Made by a program: the position numbers and the translations under genes. Below, one piece after another: positions 28,989-38,444 of a DNA stretch of 64,000 nt. Each line of letters opens with the position of its first letter. The stretch's first letter is position 1. The notes under the pieces are model-generated. The model did not search any database, had not been told where the DNA came from, and saw only the letters and a program-made list of their open reading frames with translations. This DNA is from Sulfurimonas sp. (GTDB lineage: Bacteria; Campylobacterota; Campylobacteria; Campylobacterales; Sulfurimonadaceae). Where the stretch lies: contig NZ_CP093397.1 of NCBI RefSeq assembly GCF_029027585.1, positions 1,415,405 through 1,479,404 on the forward strand, in the 5' to 3' direction.

Positions 28989-29534
28989 ATGAAAAAGATA
29001 ATTTTAGGAATATTAGGAACAGTAATACTTACGACTGGGTTGCTTGCAAAGGACAATATGTATATTGGTGCAGAAGTTGGATATACTAATCATACTATTG
29101 AAGATGATGATTTTAAGAGTAATTCTGAAGCAACATATACAGCATATAAAATTGGTAAATATTTTGATGAATACAGACTAAGTATGTCATTAGAAAATTC
29201 TAGTAAAATAGGCATAAATGCAGACTACTTATTTATACAAGAAAATACTAGCTTTACACCATATTTAGGTGCCACTATTAAATACAATTATGTTAAAGAG
29301 TCTTATACTCGGAAAGCTACTTTTAAAAAAGAAACTTACTCGAGAAGTGTTATATTCTTAGGTGTAACTCTTGGTTTTATTTATGAAATAAATGACAGTT
29401 TTGAGCTAGATACCAGGTGTGGAGCAGAAATATCTAAATATCATATAAGTGATAGTAATGGAAATGATCGGGGTAGAACATCTGCAAACCAAATATCGTG
29501 TGGAGTAGGGATTAATTATCTTTTTAGAGATTAA
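28989..29534 (+). CDS. Small outer-membrane beta-barrel protein
   Basis: 181 residues. A signal peptide (MKKIILGILGTVILTTGLLAK, cut near 20) precedes alternating polar and aromatic strands such as MYIGAEVGYTNH, FTPYLGATIKYNYV and VIFLGVTLGFIYEI. The last strand is GVGINYLF. The size and pattern match OmpA-like 8-strand barrels. One Cys pair (TRCGAE and QISCGVG) may form a disulfide. GAGGAAATGTA precedes the ATG. Function unknown. Confidence 0.8.
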   Translation: MKKIILGILGTVILTTGLLAKDNMYIGAEVGYTNHTIEDDDFKSNSEATYTAYKIGKYFDEYRLSMSLENSSKIGINADYLFIQENTSFTPYLGATIKYNYVKESYTRKATFKKETYSRSVIFLGVTLGFIYEINDSFELDTRCGAEISKYHISDSNGNDRGRTSANQISCGVGINYLFRD

Positions 29535-29614
29535 ACATTTTTTCGTCCCTAAAAATAGTTTATTTAAAAGAAAATGACATGTCAGTTATCACTCTCATTA
29601 GAATTGCGCATAGG

Positions 29615-29655
29615 AAAGAAGTGTACTAAAAGTCTAAGATTAGATATACTTCTTT
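29615..29655 (+). terminator. Hairpin before sugar transporter gene
   Basis: AAAGAAGTGTA and TATACTTCTTT can pair over 11 bases (one wobble pair) around a 19-base loop. It lies 80 bases after the barrel protein stop and 23 bases before the transporter start. A terminator for the barrel gene or part of the transporter leader are both possible. Confidence 0.35.
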
Positions 29656-29678
29656 AACTATATAAAAGGCCCTATTTC

Positions 29679-30911
29679 ATGATAATCATCGGTATACTTT
29701 TTTTCATATTTGGCTTTGTAACTTGGCTCAATGGCTCTTTGATTCCATTTTTAAAAGTAATTTGTGATTTAAATGAGTTTGAAGCACTTTTTGTAACTTT
29801 CGCGTTTTACATAGCTTACACAGTTATGGCTTTTCCAATGGCTCTTGTTTTAGAAAAAACTGGTTATAAAAATGGCATGGCAATAGGTTTAGCGGTTATG
29901 GTTGTTGGTAGTTTACTTTTTATTCCAGCAGCACTAACCGCGAACTATTTACTTTTTTTACTAGCTCTTTTTACTCTAGGAACAGGACTTACGATCTTAC
30001 AGACCGCTTCAAATCCCTATGTCGTTTTAGTTGGACCCATAGAGAGTGCTGCGATGCGTATAAGTATTATGGGACTTATAAACAAAAGTGCAGGGGTTTT
30101 AGTTCCTCTTCTCTTCACTACTCTTATACTCTCAGATATTGGCTCTTTAACCACAGATTCTATCGATACTGAGGAGTTAGCATCTAGACTAATAATACCT
30201 TATATTGTAATGGCGATTGTCTTAAGTGGACTTATCGCTTTAGTGAAATTTTCATCTATTCCTGAGTTGGAGTTTGAAAAAACAAGTAAAGATGAAAAAG
30301 GAAATATTTTTGCTTTTCCACGCGTTATTTTAGGTGCTGTAGCTTTGTTTTTTTATGTAGGTATTGAAGTTATTGCTGGAGATACTATAGGACTTTATGC
30401 CCAAAGTTTAGATGTTGCAAATGCAACAGCCCTAACATCATACACTATGATTTTTATGGTTTTTGGTTATCTAGTTGGAGTCTTTTTTATACCAAAAAAA
30501 CTCTCACAAGAAAAAGCACTTATAGCTTCAGCTCTTGGTGGAATTTTACTACTTTTATGTGTTGCTTTTAGTTCTACAACTTCTCACTGGATTTCTGAAG
30601 TTTTATGGGGATGGAGTGGCATCGCTACTCTGCCAAATACGGTCGCTTTTGTTGCACTTCTTGGGTTTACAAATGCACTTGTTTGGCCTACTATTTGGCC
30701 TTTAGCTCTTGAAGGTCTTGGAAAATTCACTGCTCAAGGAAGTGCCTTGCTTATCATGGCAATAGCAGGTGGAGCAATTTTACCTCTTGTTTTTGGTAAA
30801 GTAGCACAAGTTAGTGGCGATATGCAGACCTCTTATTTAGTGGGAATTGTTTGTTATGTATTCATACTTATTTACGCTTTAAAATGGCACAAAAAAACTT
30901 CTTGGAGTTAA
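29679..30911 (+). CDS. FucP/GluP-family sugar:proton symporter
   Basis: 410 residues, about 12 membrane segments, major facilitator superfamily. It opens FFIFGFVTWLNGSLIPFLK, the hallmark of the fucose/glucose-galactose permease group, with TLGTGLTILQTASNPYV near 105-121 and LGFTNALVWPTIWPLAL near 325-341. Family members import L-fucose, glucose, galactose or N-acetylglucosamine. It is 1 base before an aldose-epimerase-like gene and next to the peptidoglycan-salvage operon on the other strand, so a cell-wall sugar such as GlcNAc is possible but not shown. Confidence 0.88.
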   Translation: MIIIGILFFIFGFVTWLNGSLIPFLKVICDLNEFEALFVTFAFYIAYTVMAFPMALVLEKTGYKNGMAIGLAVMVVGSLLFIPAALTANYLLFLLALFTLGTGLTILQTASNPYVVLVGPIESAAMRISIMGLINKSAGVLVPLLFTTLILSDIGSLTTDSIDTEELASRLIIPYIVMAIVLSGLIALVKFSSIPELEFEKTSKDEKGNIFAFPRVILGAVALFFYVGIEVIAGDTIGLYAQSLDVANATALTSYTMIFMVFGYLVGVFFIPKKLSQEKALIASALGGILLLLCVAFSSTTSHWISEVLWGWSGIATLPNTVAFVALLGFTNALVWPTIWPLALEGLGKFTAQGSALLIMAIAGGAILPLVFGKVAQVSGDMQTSYLVGIVCYVFILIYALKWHKKTSWS

Positions 30912-30912
30912 A

Positions 30913-31692
30913 ATGTTTAAAATCATAGAAGTAAAAAATAACTCAGCAACTGCTAAAATAGCTCTTCAAGGAGCGCATCTTTTTCATTATCAACGCACAG
31001 GAGAAACACCTCTTTTGTGGCTAAGTGAGAGTAGTGATTTTGAAAAAGGAAAAGCCATAAGAGGTGGAGTCCCCATCTGTTGGCCTTCTTTTGGCAATAA
31101 TAATCCAGATTTGCCACAACACGGCTTTGCAAGAACTTCAATTTTTGAGCATCTACAAACTAAAGAGATAGATGCTAATACTACGCAGGTCACTTTAAAA
31201 CTATGTGAGTATAAACTTGAATTAGAAGTGAAAATAACCATTGGTAATACTTTAGAAATCCTACTTACTACTACAAATAAAGATACAAAAACTTTTAAAC
31301 TCACACAAGCTTTACATACTTATTTTAATATTTCTTATATTTCAAATATTAAAATTAGAGGTCTAGATGCAAAACCATATTTAGATGCTTTAAAAAATAA
31401 AATTTTTATTCAAAATTCATATATAACATTTGAAAAAGAGATAGACAGAGTTTATCAAGAGGTTGATTCAAGGATAGAGTTAGTTGATATAGATAGGACT
31501 ATTAGCATAGAAAATGAAGGCTCATTATCAGTAGTTGTTTGGAACCCTTGGATAGATAAATGTAAAAGAATGAGCGGTATGAGTGATGAGGCATATAAAG
31601 AGTTTGTTTGTATAGAATCAGCTAATGCTTATGATGATTTTAAACTGTTAAAACCAAATCAAAAGTATAGGCTAAAAGCTATAATTTGTTGA
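30913..31692 (+). CDS. Aldose 1-epimerase family, D-hexose-6-phosphate mutarotase (YeaD-like)
   Basis: 259 residues. GGVPICWPSFGNNNPDLPQHGFAR (abridged: GGVPICWP and HGFAR near 52-78) and LTQALHTYFNIS near 130 are the galactose-mutarotase-fold motifs of the glucose-6-phosphate 1-epimerase group. It would interconvert anomers of a hexose phosphate. Paired with the sugar importer 1 base upstream, so it probably handles the imported sugar. Overlaps the convergent transglycosylase gene by 14 bases. Confidence 0.85.
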   Translation: MFKIIEVKNNSATAKIALQGAHLFHYQRTGETPLLWLSESSDFEKGKAIRGGVPICWPSFGNNNPDLPQHGFARTSIFEHLQTKEIDANTTQVTLKLCEYKLELEVKITIGNTLEILLTTTNKDTKTFKLTQALHTYFNISYISNIKIRGLDAKPYLDALKNKIFIQNSYITFEKEIDRVYQEVDSRIELVDIDRTISIENEGSLSVVVWNPWIDKCKRMSGMSDEAYKEFVCIESANAYDDFKLLKPNQKYRLKAIIC

Positions 31693-32653
31693 GTTGTATA
31701 TGAGAATCATAAGCTAATCTCATAACACCAATAGCGTAGTTTGAAGAGTTGTTGTAGCGCATAATTTTTTTTGTGTATTCTTTGAAATATGCTAAATCTT
31801 CTTTATCACAACTGAAACATTTATATTTTTTACCATGTTTATTTTTTGCATATACAAGTGAAGCATTTTTATGTTTAGCTTCGTATTTGTACCAGTCAGA
31901 TTCTAATTTCTTAATATCGGGCATTTTATCCCAGTCTATAAGTTTAGAATAAGCAGCCTTTTTATGAAGAAATCTACTAGCTGAAATGATGGCATCTTCC
32001 ATCTTTGTTAAATCAGCTATTTTGTTTTTATAACCCTTTGTGTAAATAAAACTATTTGGCATAAACTGAGGGATACCAACTGCCCCCGCGTAAGAACTTG
32101 GCAAGTTACATTGTTCAGGTGTTACACCTTTTTCATAACAATGTTTAATGATTGAAATCATATTTGTTTTGCCCATTTTGAGAAGCCATTTTTCGCGTTT
32201 AGTTTTAGCTTTTGTTCTTACAACGATGGTGTTAAAAACTATAAAAGCATCATGAGTTGGTTTGATTTTTCCAAGTTTAGTCTCTTTCATAAGTATAGAT
32301 GCGATTATCTCACGATTTACACCGTAAGTTTTTTCACTATAATCATAAACTTCTTTGTACCTTTTTAGATGTTTTACTATCTTTGGAACATGATTTACTA
32401 AAACTTTATTTGCTTTTCGCTCATTGTTCTTATGATTTGTAATATGACGAGGTTGCAGGTACTTCCAGCTAATCTCATCATACTTTTGTGTTTTAAAATA
32501 CGATAGCAAAAACTTGTTTGCGTATTTATATGAAACACCGCTCTTTACAGCTTTGTTACAAATATCTTCATAATCTTTGTTTTGAAAGTCACAGTTTGTA
32601 TATTTTGCATTTAACATAGATGCTAAGAGTAAAAGTAGTAGTATATTTTTCAT
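31679..32653 (-). CDS. mltB: MltB-family lytic murein transglycosylase
   Basis: 324 residues from the ATG at 32653, which forms an ATGA overlap with the upstream gene and starts a signal peptide MKNILLLLLLASMLNA. The catalytic Glu lies in ILMKETKLGK, and YAGAVGIPQFMPNSF (near 175-189) is the MltB family core, followed by DAIISASRFL. It cuts peptidoglycan in the periplasm to 1,6-anhydro-MurNAc ends, the substrate class for the salvage enzymes in this operon. Some homologues in related bacteria are lipoproteins; here no lipobox Cys is evident at the cut site. Confidence 0.87.
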   Translation of the reverse strand: MKNILLLLLLASMLNAKYTNCDFQNKDYEDICNKAVKSGVSYKYANKFLLSYFKTQKYDEISWKYLQPRHITNHKNNERKANKVLVNHVPKIVKHLKRYKEVYDYSEKTYGVNREIIASILMKETKLGKIKPTHDAFIVFNTIVVRTKAKTKREKWLLKMGKTNMISIIKHCYEKGVTPEQCNLPSSYAGAVGIPQFMPNSFIYTKGYKNKIADLTKMEDAIISASRFLHKKAAYSKLIDWDKMPDIKKLESDWYKYEAKHKNASLVYAKNKHGKKYKCFSCDKEDLAYFKEYTKKIMRYNNSSNYAIGVMRLAYDSHIQLNKL

Positions 32654-33303
32654 TTGTTTATATTTTCCAGTCGTTGAGGTGTTCCTATATCGTGCCACAT
32701 ATTATTATAAATTTCTCCGCTTATATTTTGTTTTTTTATCTCATTTCGCAGTATTGGTGCTAAAGATGCTTTTCCCTGTTTGAGATGTTTAAAAAGTTTT
32801 GGCGAATAATACCCAATACCTGAGAAGGTATAGTTAATGTCAACATTATTTACAAGTAAATTATCTTTTATACCAAAATCTCCATCTCTATTATGCTCTG
32901 GATTAGGTACTAAAATAAGATGAGCTAACTTGTTTTTTAAATCAAAATCTACATCAAAATCATAATCACAAAAAACATCTCCATTAACAACCAAAAATGT
33001 TTCATCATCAAAAAAAGGTAGGGCTTTTTTTATGCCACCAGCACTTTCCAATGCTCCTTCATCTTGCTCATCAGAGTATATAATATTCAGATTCCATTTT
33101 GAGCCATTTCCAAGAAGCCCAGGTATTTTAAAACCTAAATGGGCTATATTTATAACCACATCTTTAAAACCTAATCGGGCTAATCTCTCTAGATGCCAAA
33201 CAACTAAAGCTTTTCCTTTTACTTTCAGAAGAGGTTTTGGCAAAGTATCTGTAAGTGGTCGCATTCTCTCTCCACGGCCAGCACATAGTATCATTGCTTT
33301 CAT
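32650..33303 (-). CDS. murU: MurU-like N-acetylmuramate 1-phosphate uridylyltransferase
   Basis: 217 residues of sugar nucleotidyltransferase: MKAMILCAGRGERMRPLT with the G-G-R-x6-T-PKPLL signature (1-27) and VVNGDVFCDYDF near 97-108 for the metal-binding Asp. Length and sequence match MurU rather than RmlA. MurU makes UDP-MurNAc from MurNAc 1-phosphate in the Pseudomonas-type recycling route. The gene is coupled (ATGA) to the AmgK-like kinase, the partner that makes its substrate. Another NDP-sugar pyrophosphorylase role is possible but the gene pair argues for MurU. Confidence 0.85.
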   Translation of the reverse strand: MKAMILCAGRGERMRPLTDTLPKPLLKVKGKALVVWHLERLARLGFKDVVINIAHLGFKIPGLLGNGSKWNLNIIYSDEQDEGALESAGGIKKALPFFDDETFLVVNGDVFCDYDFDVDFDLKNKLAHLILVPNPEHNRDGDFGIKDNLLVNNVDINYTFSGIGYYSPKLFKHLKQGKASLAPILRNEIKKQNISGEIYNNMWHDIGTPQRLENINK

Positions 33304-34238
33304 TGAGCTTCTTCTAGTAATTTTGCTAATTCTTTTGTTTCGTTGTAAAGCTTAGCTGTGTCGATAGTGTACTTTAAAGTGAGTGGTATATCTTTTAAAT
33401 AACCATCTTTTTTATCACGAAGATAAAGTCTTGAGAAGATGCCAAGAACTTTTATGTGTCTTTGTAAACCCATAAAATCAAACCATTTTATAAAAGTTTC
33501 ATCATTAACATCTAAGCCTTTTTTATCACGAAACTCTAAAACAAGTTTCAAAATTTCCTCTCGCTCATAATAGATATAACAATCTTTTAAAAGTGAAACC
33601 AAGTCATAAGTAATAGCTCCACTCATAGCATCTTGATAATCAATAACACCGATTTCATTTTGTGAAGTTATCATAATGTTTCGTGAGTGAAAATCTCTAT
33701 GAACAAAAACATCTTGAGGCTGAGAAAGCACAACATCACTAATGGCATCTAGACTCATTTGTATAAGTTCTATTTGAGATTCATTTAAAACAAGAGCAAG
33801 ATTTTTTTCTAAATACCACTCTTTCATTAAGTCCATTTCAAAGTGTAAAAAAGCTTTGTCATAAAGTGGCAAGTCTTTTGTATCTGCTTTTTGCATGTTT
33901 ATAATTACATCGATAGCACTAGAATAAAGTGCTTTAAAATTATCGTTATTTAAAACATTTAAATAGTGAGTATTTCCAAAATCTTCTATGATTAAAAAAC
34001 CGTCTTTTACATTTTTTTCTAGTATTTCAGGTGCATTAAGTCCAACTTTTAAAAGTCTTGAAGTGACATCTATAAAAGGAGCAAGTGAGTCTTTTTCAAG
34101 TGAAGAATCCATCAACAAAAAGCTTTTTTCATTGAGTGATAATCTATAATATTTTCTAAAACTAGCATCAGCAGATGCCACACTGATGTTATAGTTTTTA
34201 TATGGAGTAGTTTTTAGCCATTTGTTTATTTCATCCAT
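33300..34238 (-). CDS. amgK: AmgK-like anomeric MurNAc/GlcNAc kinase
   Basis: 312 residues from the ATG at 34238, favoured over GTG 34247 because AGGTGG precedes it. Aminoglycoside-phosphotransferase fold with the catalytic loop VHRDFHSRNIM near 177-187 and the metal Asp in GVIDYQDAMSG. AmgK phosphorylates MurNAc (and GlcNAc) at C1 for MurU. In the known pathway MurNAc is freed from MurNAc 6-phosphate by MupP; no MupP-like gene is in this operon. Confidence 0.85.
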   Translation of the reverse strand: MDEINKWLKTTPYKNYNISVASADASFRKYYRLSLNEKSFLLMDSSLEKDSLAPFIDVTSRLLKVGLNAPEILEKNVKDGFLIIEDFGNTHYLNVLNNDNFKALYSSAIDVIINMQKADTKDLPLYDKAFLHFEMDLMKEWYLEKNLALVLNESQIELIQMSLDAISDVVLSQPQDVFVHRDFHSRNIMITSQNEIGVIDYQDAMSGAITYDLVSLLKDCYIYYEREEILKLVLEFRDKKGLDVNDETFIKWFDFMGLQRHIKVLGIFSRLYLRDKKDGYLKDIPLTLKYTIDTAKLYNETKELAKLLEEAQ

Positions 34239-35307
34239 AGATGCCACCTAAAATAGAGTCTTTTTTTGCTCCCGTCACGCAACTTAAATTTACTTCTTGG
34301 TTGTGAATACGCTTGTATGCTAACCAGGCAAAAGCCATAGACTCCATAAACTCACTACTAACACCGACTTCATCAGTAGATGCTACTTTTACTTTGCATA
34401 ATTCTTGGAGTCTTTGCATTAAAAAGGCATTTTTAACCCCGCCACCGCAAACTATAAGAGATTTAATACTGTTGTTTTTAACATCATTTGCAATGGAGAG
34501 AGCTGTTAGTTCTAAAAGTGTTCTTTGTATATCTTCATCTTTTAAAGTTTGAAAAATAGGTAAATAGTTTGCAAGCCAAGTATCATTAAAATACTCTCGA
34601 CCTGTGCTTTTTGGAGGAAGTTTTGTAAAGTAAATATCTCTAATCATAGCATCTAAAAGATTAGCGTCTATGCTTCCACTTTTTGCAAATTTTCCATCTT
34701 TATCGAAGGGTATATTTTTACATTTTTGTATCCACATATCCATCAAAACATTTCCGCAACCTGTGTCCCAACCTCTTAGATTTTCACCTAAGATAGTTAT
34801 GTTTGCCATACCGCCAATATTTAAAACAGCACTCTCTTTTTCTTTAAATATAAACTGATGAAAAGCAGGAGCAAAAGGAGCACCTTGTCCGCCATTTGCT
34901 ATGTCCATTCTTCTAAAATCTGCTACAACTTTGATATTTGTTTGGGCGTTTACTACATTAGGGCAACCTAGTTGCATAGAAAAAGGATTGTCCCCATTTG
35001 GCTTATGCCAAAGTGTTTGACCGTGTAAACCAATAGCATCTATACTCTTTGCATCTATGTTTTGTTTTTGTAAAAAAGTGTTTATGGCATCTGCAAATAA
35101 ATGACCGAGTTTATTATCAAGTGTACCAATTTGTTCTAAAGTAGTTGAGCTGTTAATAACGTTTAAAATCTCTTCTTTTAATTCTGCATCAAAAGGAAAC
35201 TCAAGTGAAGAAATTAACTTACAATTTGATTCATCTATCTCACAAAGAGTCACGTCAACTCCGTCCAAACTAGTTCCACTCATAACACCGATATATAACT
35301 CACTCAT
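34231..35307 (-). CDS. anmK: Anhydro-N-acetylmuramic acid kinase AnmK
   Basis: 358 residues. YIGVMSGTSLDGVDVTL (5-21) is the AnmK phosphate loop, GLHGQTLWHKP near 93-103 and DTGCGNVLMD near 180 are further family motifs. It opens the 1,6-anhydro ring and phosphorylates to MurNAc 6-phosphate in the cytoplasm. Overlaps the symporter gene by 8 bases and the AmgK gene slightly, so it is clearly part of this operon. Confidence 0.93.
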   Translation of the reverse strand: MSELYIGVMSGTSLDGVDVTLCEIDESNCKLISSLEFPFDAELKEEILNVINSSTTLEQIGTLDNKLGHLFADAINTFLQKQNIDAKSIDAIGLHGQTLWHKPNGDNPFSMQLGCPNVVNAQTNIKVVADFRRMDIANGGQGAPFAPAFHQFIFKEKESAVLNIGGMANITILGENLRGWDTGCGNVLMDMWIQKCKNIPFDKDGKFAKSGSIDANLLDAMIRDIYFTKLPPKSTGREYFNDTWLANYLPIFQTLKDEDIQRTLLELTALSIANDVKNNSIKSLIVCGGGVKNAFLMQRLQELCKVKVASTDEVGVSSEFMESMAFAWLAYKRIHNQEVNLSCVTGAKKDSILGGIYG

Positions 35308-36768
35308 TACTATCTCCTAACTGCATAATACTAAAAGCAATAAGCGTCCCAATAACTATCTGCCAAGAAAAACCAATACTGATGCCAAAGGTATAAGGTT
35401 GAAGAGCTAAAACACTTAAAAAACCACCTACAAGTGCAAAAGGAACAAGCTTGTCATTTCCTCTTGAAGTAAAAATAGCCGAGAAGAAAACTCCTAAAAG
35501 TCCAGTATATGCAAATGCCATAACACCAAGAGCAAAACTTATCAAAGATAGGTCGCTATATTTTTGCCAAAAGTAACTAACTATTGCCATTAGTGAGAGA
35601 ATAACAGCAAAAAAGACAACAGCTAACCTTGATACTTTTACAAAGTGCATCTCATCAACTTTGCCTTTTGTCATTTTCCAAGGTCTATACAAATCTTCAA
35701 CTGCAACAGAAGCCATAGCTCCTAAAACAGAGTTAGTAGATGAAAGTGCCGCTGCAATCGCTCCAACAGTTACTAAACCACGAAGTCCATCTGGCATCTC
35801 ATTTAAGATGTAGTACATAAATATAGTAATGTTTTCTCCGTTAAAATTCTGCTCAACTATACTGTTTTGATAAAAAACAAAAAGTAAAGCACCGATGCTC
35901 AAAAAAAGTAAAACTACGGGAATAGTTAGTAGTATTGAAAGTATTAGAGATTTTGCTGCTTCTTGTTTATTTTTACAAGAGAGAACTCTTTGTGTCATAT
36001 CTTGGTCAAGTCCAAAAGCGGCAATATTTAAGAGAAGCCAACCAGTTAAAAGTCCTATGACGCTAAACTTTCCATCTAAAGAAGTATCTACAAAACGAAG
36101 TTTATTGGATTCATTTAGGGTGTTTAAAATATCTGTGCTTCAAGAGAGTAGTATAAAAATACAAGCACTACAACCCCAGCTCCGACATAAGTAACTGCCT
36201 GAATAATATCACTAAGTATGATGGATTTTATACCACCAAAATATGCGTAAGACAAAGCACCAAGCATCAAAATACCAATAGAAGAGAATAGATGCCAAAA
36301 TGAAATATCGCTAAATAAGATCATAGAAATTGCTAATGCACCTATGTAAAGTCTGGCTCCACTTGCCATGACTCTACCAATCAAAAACATTACTCCAGCC
36401 TGTTTTTTAGCTGTTTCACCGTATCTTGATTCAAGAAGTTCATAAACTGTTATAGCCCTAATGGCATAAAATCTTGGTATCAAAACAAAAGCCACAAATA
36501 TAACTCCAAGTAAAGCAGAAAAGTAAAAACCAATAAAGGTAAAATCATATTTGAAAGAAAATTCTGGACCACCTAAAAAGGTAGCTGCGGATTGTGAGGT
36601 AGCAAGAACTGAGATGGCAACACCAAACATTGGCATTGAAGAAGCACTTACAAAATAATCTCTTGAGCTCTTTATTTTAATGCGAGAAAACATAAAAGAA
36701 GTGATTGCTAAAATAGCAAAATAAGCTATAAAAATAAACCAATCAAGAGAAGAAAAGCTACTGTGCAT
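35300..36768 (-). pseudogene. Frameshifted sodium:solute symporter (SSS family)
   Basis: The frame from 36768 (214 codons, about 6 membrane segments) ends early at 36124 after VLVFLYYSLEAQIF. The frame ending at 35300 is open upstream to about 36130 and continues ILNTLNESNKLRFVDTSLDG, then the FGLDQDMTQRVLSCKN motif typical of SSS transporters. One base missing near 36130-36136 rejoins them to about 490 residues. By position between the exported NagZ-amidase and AnmK it probably imports anhydro-MurNAc or a related product with sodium; this is inference. Sequencing error is a strong possibility. Confidence 0.78.
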
Positions 36769-38444
36769 TATGGCTTTTTAAGTCCTAAATATTTTACTTC
36801 TCTTCTAACAATTTTCATAAACCTTTTACCAGGGTCTACTTTTTTAGTTCTGTACTTGGCATCTTTTTCTAACCAAAGAGGAGTTTTTTGCATTTTTTCG
36901 TACTCGTAATGACCTAGAAGATATTTTATATCTGGATACTTTATCTTTAGATATTCAACAAGTCTTACATTAGCTATTCTTTGAGCCTTTGTTAAGTCAT
37001 CTTTTTTATTGTCTCTTCCACCTACATTTTCTATACCAATAGAAGAGTAGTTTAAACCTATAACATGTCTTGCCATCCAATTATCAGGCATAAGTTGTGT
37101 AATGGCTCCATTTCTTTCAACTAAAAAGTGAGTTGAAACATTTAATGCTCCTGCTTTTGCAATGTCGCCTCTGTCGCTATAAAGTGTTTCTCCCTTAAGT
37201 CGTTTGAAGCAGTCTTCATATTTCATAACCGCAGTCCAGTGAAGAACTATAGCTTTAGGTTTTATTTTTATGTTTTTGACTTTTAATCCATAGTGCTGTT
37301 TTATATAATCTTTAGTCAATTTAATTCGCTTAGGAGTAAAACTTATAGGACGGTGTTTTATCGAGTTTTTAGTAAGTAAATATTCTATTCTTTTGTTTGA
37401 CTCTATTATTCTCTTATATGAAATTTTGCCTTTTTTTACTTGAGAATAAATCACTTTAACCAATTCATCTGCACTGTTATTTGAGAGTTGATTTCCAAAA
37501 AGTAAAATATCCACACCAGCGTTTATTGCAAGGGTCACGCTTTGTCTTAGTGAGTAGTGTTTTGTTATTGCTTTCATTTGCAAGTCATCACTAATAATCA
37601 GACCTTTGTATCCCATCTCTTTTCTAAGAAGTTTTGTGTTTACTTTGTATGAAAGTGTAGCTGGATATTTTTTATCAAGATGTGAGTTAAAAACATGGGC
37701 AGTCATTATCATATCTACATCATTTGATTTTATGAGATTTTTATATGGTTGTAACTCTTTTTTACTCCAAGTTTTTGAAATATCCACAAAACCCTTATGT
37801 GAATCATCAAGAGAAGAACCATGACCTGGAAAATGTTTTAAAACACTTATAATATTTTGTTTTCTTTGAGCATCTATGAGAACTTTTGCATATTTAGTTA
37901 CTTTTTCGCTTGACTTTCCATAAGAGCGTTCAAGTCCTACTATAACTTTGTTATCTGGGTTTACTTCCAAATCAACAACAGGAGCAAAGTTCGTATTTAT
38001 TCCTGCTTTTTTTAACATTTTAGCTTCATCGTTATAAAGTTCTTTTGCATCACTAAAATGCATATATGTTATCTCTTTTGCAGATGGAAATCTATCAAAT
38101 CCATAGTAGTGTTTAAGTCTTGCTACATTACCACCTTCTTGGTCAACAGAGATTAAAAGAGGTTTAAGAGAGTATTTTTTTAACTGAGTTGTTAACTCTT
38201 GGAGTTGCTGTGGCGAGTCTATATTTTTAGTAATACTTCTTTTTTTATAATGTTTATCAAATAAAATTACACCACCTAATTCGTATCTTTTTATATCTTT
38301 AACTATCTGTGTATCTTTGTTTACGCTTTGTTCCTCAAAACCTATGACTAGCATTCGTCCTATCATTTTTTTTAGTTTTTTATTTGATATGGGAGCTGCG
38401 TTAAGAGTTAAAAAACTAAGTAAAAGTATTAAAATATATTTCAA
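36768..38444 (-). CDS. Exported NagZ (GH3) fused to N-acetylmuramyl-L-alanine amidase
   Basis: 558 residues. Signal peptide 1-16 (MKYILILLLSFLTLNA). Residues 25-345 are a glycoside hydrolase family 3 domain of NagZ type: SVDQEGG near 99-105, KHFPGHG at 203-209, His in DDSHKGF, and nucleophile Asp in LIISDDLQM. Residues 370-558 are an Amidase_2 domain with zinc ligands likely H402 (LHWTA), H512 (GHYE) and D537 (VDPG), plus Glu in IGIENVG. One protein would strip GlcNAc and peptide from anhydro-muropeptides. NagZ and AmpD are usually separate and cytoplasmic; here both are exported together. Confidence 0.9.
   Translation of the reverse strand: MKYILILLLSFLTLNAAPISNKKLKKMIGRMLVIGFEEQSVNKDTQIVKDIKRYELGGVILFDKHYKKRSITKNIDSPQQLQELTTQLKKYSLKPLLISVDQEGGNVARLKHYYGFDRFPSAKEITYMHFSDAKELYNDEAKMLKKAGINTNFAPVVDLEVNPDNKVIVGLERSYGKSSEKVTKYAKVLIDAQRKQNIISVLKHFPGHGSSLDDSHKGFVDISKTWSKKELQPYKNLIKSNDVDMIMTAHVFNSHLDKKYPATLSYKVNTKLLRKEMGYKGLIISDDLQMKAITKHYSLRQSVTLAINAGVDILLFGNQLSNNSADELVKVIYSQVKKGKISYKRIIESNKRIEYLLTKNSIKHRPISFTPKRIKLTKDYIKQHYGLKVKNIKIKPKAIVLHWTAVMKYEDCFKRLKGETLYSDRGDIAKAGALNVSTHFLVERNGAITQLMPDNWMARHVIGLNYSSIGIENVGGRDNKKDDLTKAQRIANVRLVEYLKIKYPDIKYLLGHYEYEKMQKTPLWLEKDAKYRTKKVDPGKRFMKIVRREVKYLGLKKP

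Noticed and set aside
30990-31304. Open frame of 104 codons on the minus strand inside the mutarotase-like gene
   Set aside because: It lies fully opposite a well-supported gene, has no domain sense and no ribosome-binding site.
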